From Gammaproteobacteria bacterium (GTDB lineage Bacteria > Pseudomonadota > Gammaproteobacteria > Steroidobacterales > Steroidobacteraceae), in assembly GCA_025359205.1 (NCBI GenBank), contig JANYHD010000040.1, forward strand, positions 29,600 through 93,599: a stretch of 64,000 bases of DNA, in the 5' to 3' direction. Made by a program: the position numbers and the translations under genes. Positions within the stretch are counted from its first letter, which is position 1. Each line of letters starts with the position of its first letter. The notes below the pieces were generated by a model. It was not told the DNA's origin and ran no database searches. It was given only the letters and a program-made list of their open reading frames with translations. Positions 61,963 to 64,000 of this stretch are shown here, in pieces.

Positions 61963-63525
61963 TTGACACTCTCGACGCTCGATATCGCCATCATCTGCCT
62001 GTACGCAGTGTCCATCTTTTCACTCGCCCAATGGGTTTCGCGTGAGAAGGGCACCCACCAGAAAGATGCGCAGGACTACTTCCTGGCCAGCCGCACCCTG
62101 CCGTGGTGGGCCATTGGCACTTCGCTGATCGCCGCGAACATCTCGGCGGAACAGATCATCGGCATGTCCGGATCGGGGTACGTGATTGGCCTCGGCATCG
62201 CTTCCTACGAGTGGATGGCTGCGCTCACCCTGCTCATCGTCGGCAAGTACTTCGTGCCGATCTTCCTGAAGAATGCCATCTACACCATGCCGGAGTTCCT
62301 GGAGCGCCGGTTCAATACCACGGTCAGGACGGTCATGGCGATCTTCTGGCTGGGCGTGTATGTGTTCGTCAACCTGGTGGCCATCCTGTGGCTGGGGGCC
62401 ACGGCGGTGAGTACCGTCACGGGTCTCGAGGTGCAGACGGCGCTGATCGCGCTCGGCGTGTTCGCCGGCGTGTACGCGCTGTACGGCGGGCTGAAGGCGG
62501 TGGCGCTGACCGATATCGTGCAGGTGTCGCTGCTGGTGCTGGGTGGATTGATCATCAGCTACATTGCGCTGAACAAGGTCAGTGGCGGCGCCGGCGTGGT
62601 GGCGGGCTTTCACGAGCTGACGGTGCGCTTCCCGGAGCATTTCCACATGATCCTTCCGGCCAACAGCCCGAACTACAAGGATCTGCCCGGCCTGTCCGTG
62701 CTGCTCGGCGGCATGTGGGTCATGAATGTGTCCTACTGGGGCTTCAACCAGTACATCATTCAGCGCGCGCTTGGCGCCAAGGATGTGCGCGAGGCTCAAA
62801 AGGGCATCGTGCTCGCGGCATTCCTGAAGCTGCTCATGCCGGTGATCATCGTGCTGCCCGGCATTGCCGCCATCGCACTCGCTCCCAACCTGGCCAAGCC
62901 GGACCAGGCCTATCCGCACCTGATGGCCATGCTCCCCTCGGGGATCCTGGGCCTGGTGTTCGCCGCGCTGATCGCGGCGATCGTGGCTTCGTTGGGGTCC
63001 AAGATCAATTCGATCGCCACCATCTTCACGATGGATGTGTACCGTCCGCTGCGTCCGCAGACCTCGCAACAGAAGCTGGTGCTGGTCGGGCGCCTGACGG
63101 CCGTGACGGCCCTGGTCATTGCCATCATCTCGGCCAAGCCGCTGCTGGGGAGCTTCGATCAGGCCTTCCAGTACATCCAGGAATTCACCGGGTTCTTCAC
63201 GCCTGGCATCTGCGTGATCTTCCTGCTCGGCATGTTCTGGGATCGCTGCACTGCAGCGGGCGCGCTGGTGGCTGCCGTCGGCTCGGCGGTGCTGTCCTTC
63301 GCGCTTAAGATCTGGTGGCCCGCACTGCCGTTCATGGATCGCGTTGGCCTGGTGTTCCTGGCCTGCATGGCGGTGGCCGCCGTGATCTCACTTGCACAGC
63401 CGAAGAGCGAAGCTGCGTTGCGGGTCGATCTGAAGAATATCGATTACTCAACCAGCGCCGGCTTCAATGCAGGAGCGGCGGTTGTCGTGGCGATCCTGGT
63501 CGCGCTGTACGCGCTGTGGTGGTAG
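61963..63525 (+). CDS. SSS-family sodium/solute symporter (SGLT-like)
   Basis: A 520-residue transporter with about fourteen spans. SGLT-type marks are DYFLASRTLPWWAIGTSLIAANISAEQIIGMSGSGYVIGL, the YTMPEFLERRF segment, YGGLKAVALTDIVQ and the sodium-site region AALIAAIVASLGSKINSIATIFTMDVYRP. Sugar such as galactose or glucose is the likely cargo, which would suit the carbohydrate island at the far end of the window; this is inference. The start is TTG behind AAGGGGAA. No ATG lies in frame nearby. Confidence 0.9.
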   Translation: MTLSTLDIAIICLYAVSIFSLAQWVSREKGTHQKDAQDYFLASRTLPWWAIGTSLIAANISAEQIIGMSGSGYVIGLGIASYEWMAALTLLIVGKYFVPIFLKNAIYTMPEFLERRFNTTVRTVMAIFWLGVYVFVNLVAILWLGATAVSTVTGLEVQTALIALGVFAGVYALYGGLKAVALTDIVQVSLLVLGGLIISYIALNKVSGGAGVVAGFHELTVRFPEHFHMILPANSPNYKDLPGLSVLLGGMWVMNVSYWGFNQYIIQRALGAKDVREAQKGIVLAAFLKLLMPVIIVLPGIAAIALAPNLAKPDQAYPHLMAMLPSGILGLVFAALIAAIVASLGSKINSIATIFTMDVYRPLRPQTSQQKLVLVGRLTAVTALVIAIISAKPLLGSFDQAFQYIQEFTGFFTPGICVIFLLGMFWDRCTAAGALVAAVGSAVLSFALKIWWPALPFMDRVGLVFLACMAVAAVISLAQPKSEAALRVDLKNIDYSTSAGFNAGAAVVVAILVALYALWW

Positions 63526-63580
63526 CGCGGCGGGCAGGTCATGCGGCGATTGTCGTAAAAGTCAGCAGTATCGATCGAGC

Positions 63581-63784
63581 CTACCGGCCAGGTTGATAGT
63601 CGATTTGATTTCTGACCGCTTCGGCGGCGGAGATCTCGCGGATGAGTCTGTCCGATCCCCGCAATAGCTGGTACTCCTCGAAGCCGGAGACCCAGTGCCT
63701 CCAGATGGGCGTATCGAGCGTCGCCGTTTCACTGGTCCACGGGTAGCCGATAGCAATCACCGCCTGATCGCGTCCGAGGCGCAT
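63581..63784 (-). pseudogene. probable remnant of an outer-membrane/lipoprotein-like gene
   Basis: A 67-codon frame whose product (MRLGRDQAVIAIGYPWTSET, then TLDTPIWRHWVSGFEEYQLL) looks like only the C-terminal domain of a small SmpA/BamE-like or lipoprotein family, where a GMxxxQVxxxxGYP motif is usual. The homologous-looking reading goes on upstream (YAEISARK) with no start codon and hits an in-frame TAG at about 63,817. No signal peptide or N-terminal domain is found. A decayed or truncated gene is the best reading; a real small protein starting at this ATG cannot be excluded. Confidence 0.4.
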
Positions 63785-64000
63785 CTTACGAGCGCTAATC
63801 TCGGCGTAAGCGCACTACCGTCCGTAGCTAAATACCGTTATTGGAGTGCCCGGGCAATGACTCGGCAGGACCGCGTAGTTGTGCGCTCTGGACTACGTTA
63901 GAATTGTGCATTGCAAACCAACGCAAGTATGGAAGTCTTGGCCATTCTGTAGGCGGCCAGTCTTTTCACCCACTCGGGGGACCCAAAGGGAAGCTCATGG
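63785..64000. other. intergenic stretch to the right edge
   Basis: I see no convincing gene, RNA or repeat in these 216 bases; short open frames here have no family features. Confidence 0.5.

Overview
The window is GC-rich and reads as chromosome of a free-living, aerobic, polysaccharide- and acyl-CoA-using Gammaproteobacterium. The mix of TonB-dependent receptors, a receptor-linked tryptophan-halogenase-family protein, DUF1800/DUF1501 pairs, IcmF and GGDEF-EAL proteins resembles the Steroidobacteraceae/Xanthomonadales side of the class; this placement is inference from gene content. No rRNA, tRNA, CRISPR array, transposase or phage gene was seen.

Layout. (1) 1-15,471: a carbohydrate-use island. 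A tightly coupled minus-strand set (IlvD/Edd sugar-acid dehydratase, dgoK, dgoA, the last cut by the left edge) carries out a galactonate-type De Ley-Doudoroff pathway. Opposite and next to it lie an SDR dehydrogenase, a secreted esterase plus a small exported protein, a large clan GH-A-like secreted hydrolase, a GH35 beta-galactosidase, a TonB-dependent receptor and a flavin halogenase-family protein. (2) 15,473-27,772: housekeeping and signalling: aldo/keto reductase, two large membrane GGDEF-EAL proteins around a methyltransferase, GNAT acetyltransferases, an exported M3 oligopeptidase, a YbjQ-family protein and a 33-residue Lys-rich protein. (3) 27,791-32,100: a lysine-catabolic operon (saccharopine/lysine dehydrogenase family, ALDH7, glutaryl-CoA dehydrogenase; start/stop overlaps) divergent from an Lrp-type regulator across a perfect inverted repeat. 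(4) 32,125-38,654: YebC-family regulator, periplasmic cyclophilin, DctA-like symporter, TonB-C protein, secreted GH13 alpha-amylase with a perfect CRP-type site, and an isolated fliM. (5) 38,684-45,885: thiolase and SDR with a TetR regulator divergent from icmF (fused B12 acyl-CoA mutase), then a BtuF-like protein and a DUF1289 protein. (6) 45,838-50,710: a cyanophycinase-like/nitroreductase chimera, formate-THF ligase, CBS protein and NCS1 permease. (7) 50,700-58,265: one giant gene for an exported 2,521-residue multihaem cytochrome. (8) 58,579-63,525: a small periplasmic protein, the DUF1800/DUF1501 pair and an SSS-family sodium/solute symporter; the right end is nearly empty apart from a truncated ORF.

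The standout is the giant cytochrome. I count 78 CXXCH motifs plus one CX4CH and one CX3CH, so 80 candidate haem c sites. They sit in near-identical tandem modules of 7 or 9 motifs, and in the modules nearly every linker carries one extra histidine, usually seven residues before the next motif. That pattern suits a bis-histidine haem wire. It is not accompanied by haem maturation, porin or partner cytochrome genes in this window, so its biological system is open.
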